Positions 4,841 to 5,292 of a stretch of 5,292 bases of DNA are shown in pieces. Origin of the DNA: DATKSS01 sp035533335 (GTDB taxonomy: Bacteria; Chloroflexota; Dormibacteria; Dormibacterales; Dormibacteraceae); the NCBI GenBank assembly GCA_035533335.1, contig DATLUC010000076.1, positions 1-5,292 of the forward strand, written 5' to 3'. Below the pieces are notes generated by a model. The model did not search any database and was not told where the DNA came from. It saw only the letters and a program-made list of their open reading frames with translations. Each line of letters starts with the position of its first letter. The stretch's first letter is position 1. The translations under genes were made by a program, and so were the position numbers.

Positions 4841-5292
4841 AGCTTCCCCGGCTCAGGCTCCCGGCCTCGCCGGTCGAGAACTCGCTGGAAGGCCGGGCGT
4901 TCGTCTTCTCCGGGTTCGCGGTCGCCGTGCTGGGGATCGTCCTCTACGGGCAGGACTACGTGGTGCCGGCCCTCGGGCTGGTCGCGGCCGGGGTCGGACA
5001 TGTCGTGAGCTACCGCGAGCGGGGGGGCAAGCGCGGCTTTTGGCGCCAGGCGCTCCTCGCCTGCTTGGTCTTCGCCGCGCTCTTCTACGTCATCTCCGAT
5101 TCGGCCCTGGCGCTGTTCGGCGGCCAGCTGCCACAGGCCAACTTCGCGATCCTGCTGGTCGCGATCACGAGCTTCGATTTGAAGACCCGCCGCAACTGCT
5201 ACTCGAGCCTGTGGATCAGCCTGGCGATCCTTTACCTGGCCGCGGTCTACGCCTGGGACTACCCCTTCGGGATCCTGGTCGCGCTGTGGGCG
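4837..5292 (+). CDS. TgpA/DUF3488-type transglutaminase-like protein, N-terminal membrane region (partial)
   Basis: GTG 4837 overlaps the DUF58 stop as GTGA and opens a frame that stays open to the window edge, giving 152 residues. After a short basic start (MKLPRLRLPASPVENS) come hydrophobic segments at about 21-38, 42-58, 71-95, 101-113, 124-139 and 143 onward. The segment TSFDLKTRRNCYSSLW (111-126) is like the conserved loop of DUF3488, the membrane part of TgpA-family proteins. The catalytic transglutaminase-like domain would lie beyond the window. Its place after moxR and DUF58 strongly supports this. The start is set by the overlap, since no better in-frame start is present. A run of seven G (5021-5027) lies in the frame. 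The identity is inferred without seeing the catalytic Cys-His-Asp. Confidence 0.82.
   Translation, partial: MKLPRLRLPASPVENSLEGRAFVFSGFAVAVLGIVLYGQDYVVPALGLVAAGVGHVVSYRERGGKRGFWRQALLACLVFAALFYVISDSALALFGGQLPQANFAILLVAITSFDLKTRRNCYSSLWISLAILYLAAVYAWDYPFGILVALWA

Noticed and set aside
3703..5001. A 432-codon minus-strand frame opposite DUF58
   Set aside because: Ser/Arg/Pro-rich with no recognisable motif, and fully antisense to a gene with the conserved DUF58 signature.

Overview
The window comes from a high-GC bacterium. The right half looks richer in GC than the left; this is a visual impression, not a count. The gene types fit Actinobacteria or a neighbouring high-GC lineage such as Chloroflexota or Dormibacterota. 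These are a VapBC pair of a kind common in actinobacteria, a long Fic protein ending in a helix-turn-helix-like tail, and a moxR-DUF58-transglutaminase operon. Several starts also lie 6 to 9 nt after a TANNNT -10 box, with no Shine-Dalgarno sequence. No marker gene fixes the phylum, so this placement is an inference.

Left part, about 1-2600: a compact cluster of toxin-antitoxin-type genes. On the minus strand lie the first codons of a probable RelE/ParE toxin (1-23, running off the left edge) and its Phd/YefM-like antitoxin (16-273). The antitoxin has a palindromic GTAC-rich operator and looks leaderless. A short gap (274-505) follows. It holds a perfect 12-bp inverted repeat and possibly a decayed coding remnant. 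Next, also on the minus strand, is a complete class II Fic AMP-transferase-type protein (506-1573). Five copies of an 8-bp word, TAGGTTGC or its complement, surround its start. A 327-bp divergent intergenic region then leads to a plus-strand VapB-like antitoxin (1901-2173) and an overlapping PIN-domain VapC toxin (2158-2598).

Right part, about 2600-5292: a plus-strand operon encoding a MoxR-family AAA+ ATPase (2708-3697), a DUF58 membrane protein (3707-4840, probably starting at CTG) and the N-terminal membrane region of a TgpA/DUF3488-type transglutaminase-like protein (4837 to the edge). The spacing is tight: 9 nt between the first two genes and a GTGA overlap between the last two. In this widespread gene set the MoxR ATPase is thought to act as a chaperone-like remodeller for the vWA-like DUF58 protein, and the transglutaminase-like protein sits in the membrane. 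The substrate is usually unknown.

The most noteworthy signals are the repeat array at the fic promoter together with the HTH-like tail of Fic, the 12-bp inverted repeat downstream of fic, and the CTG start of the DUF58 gene. No wholly new system can be claimed. The fic locus is the best candidate for an under-described self-regulating unit.
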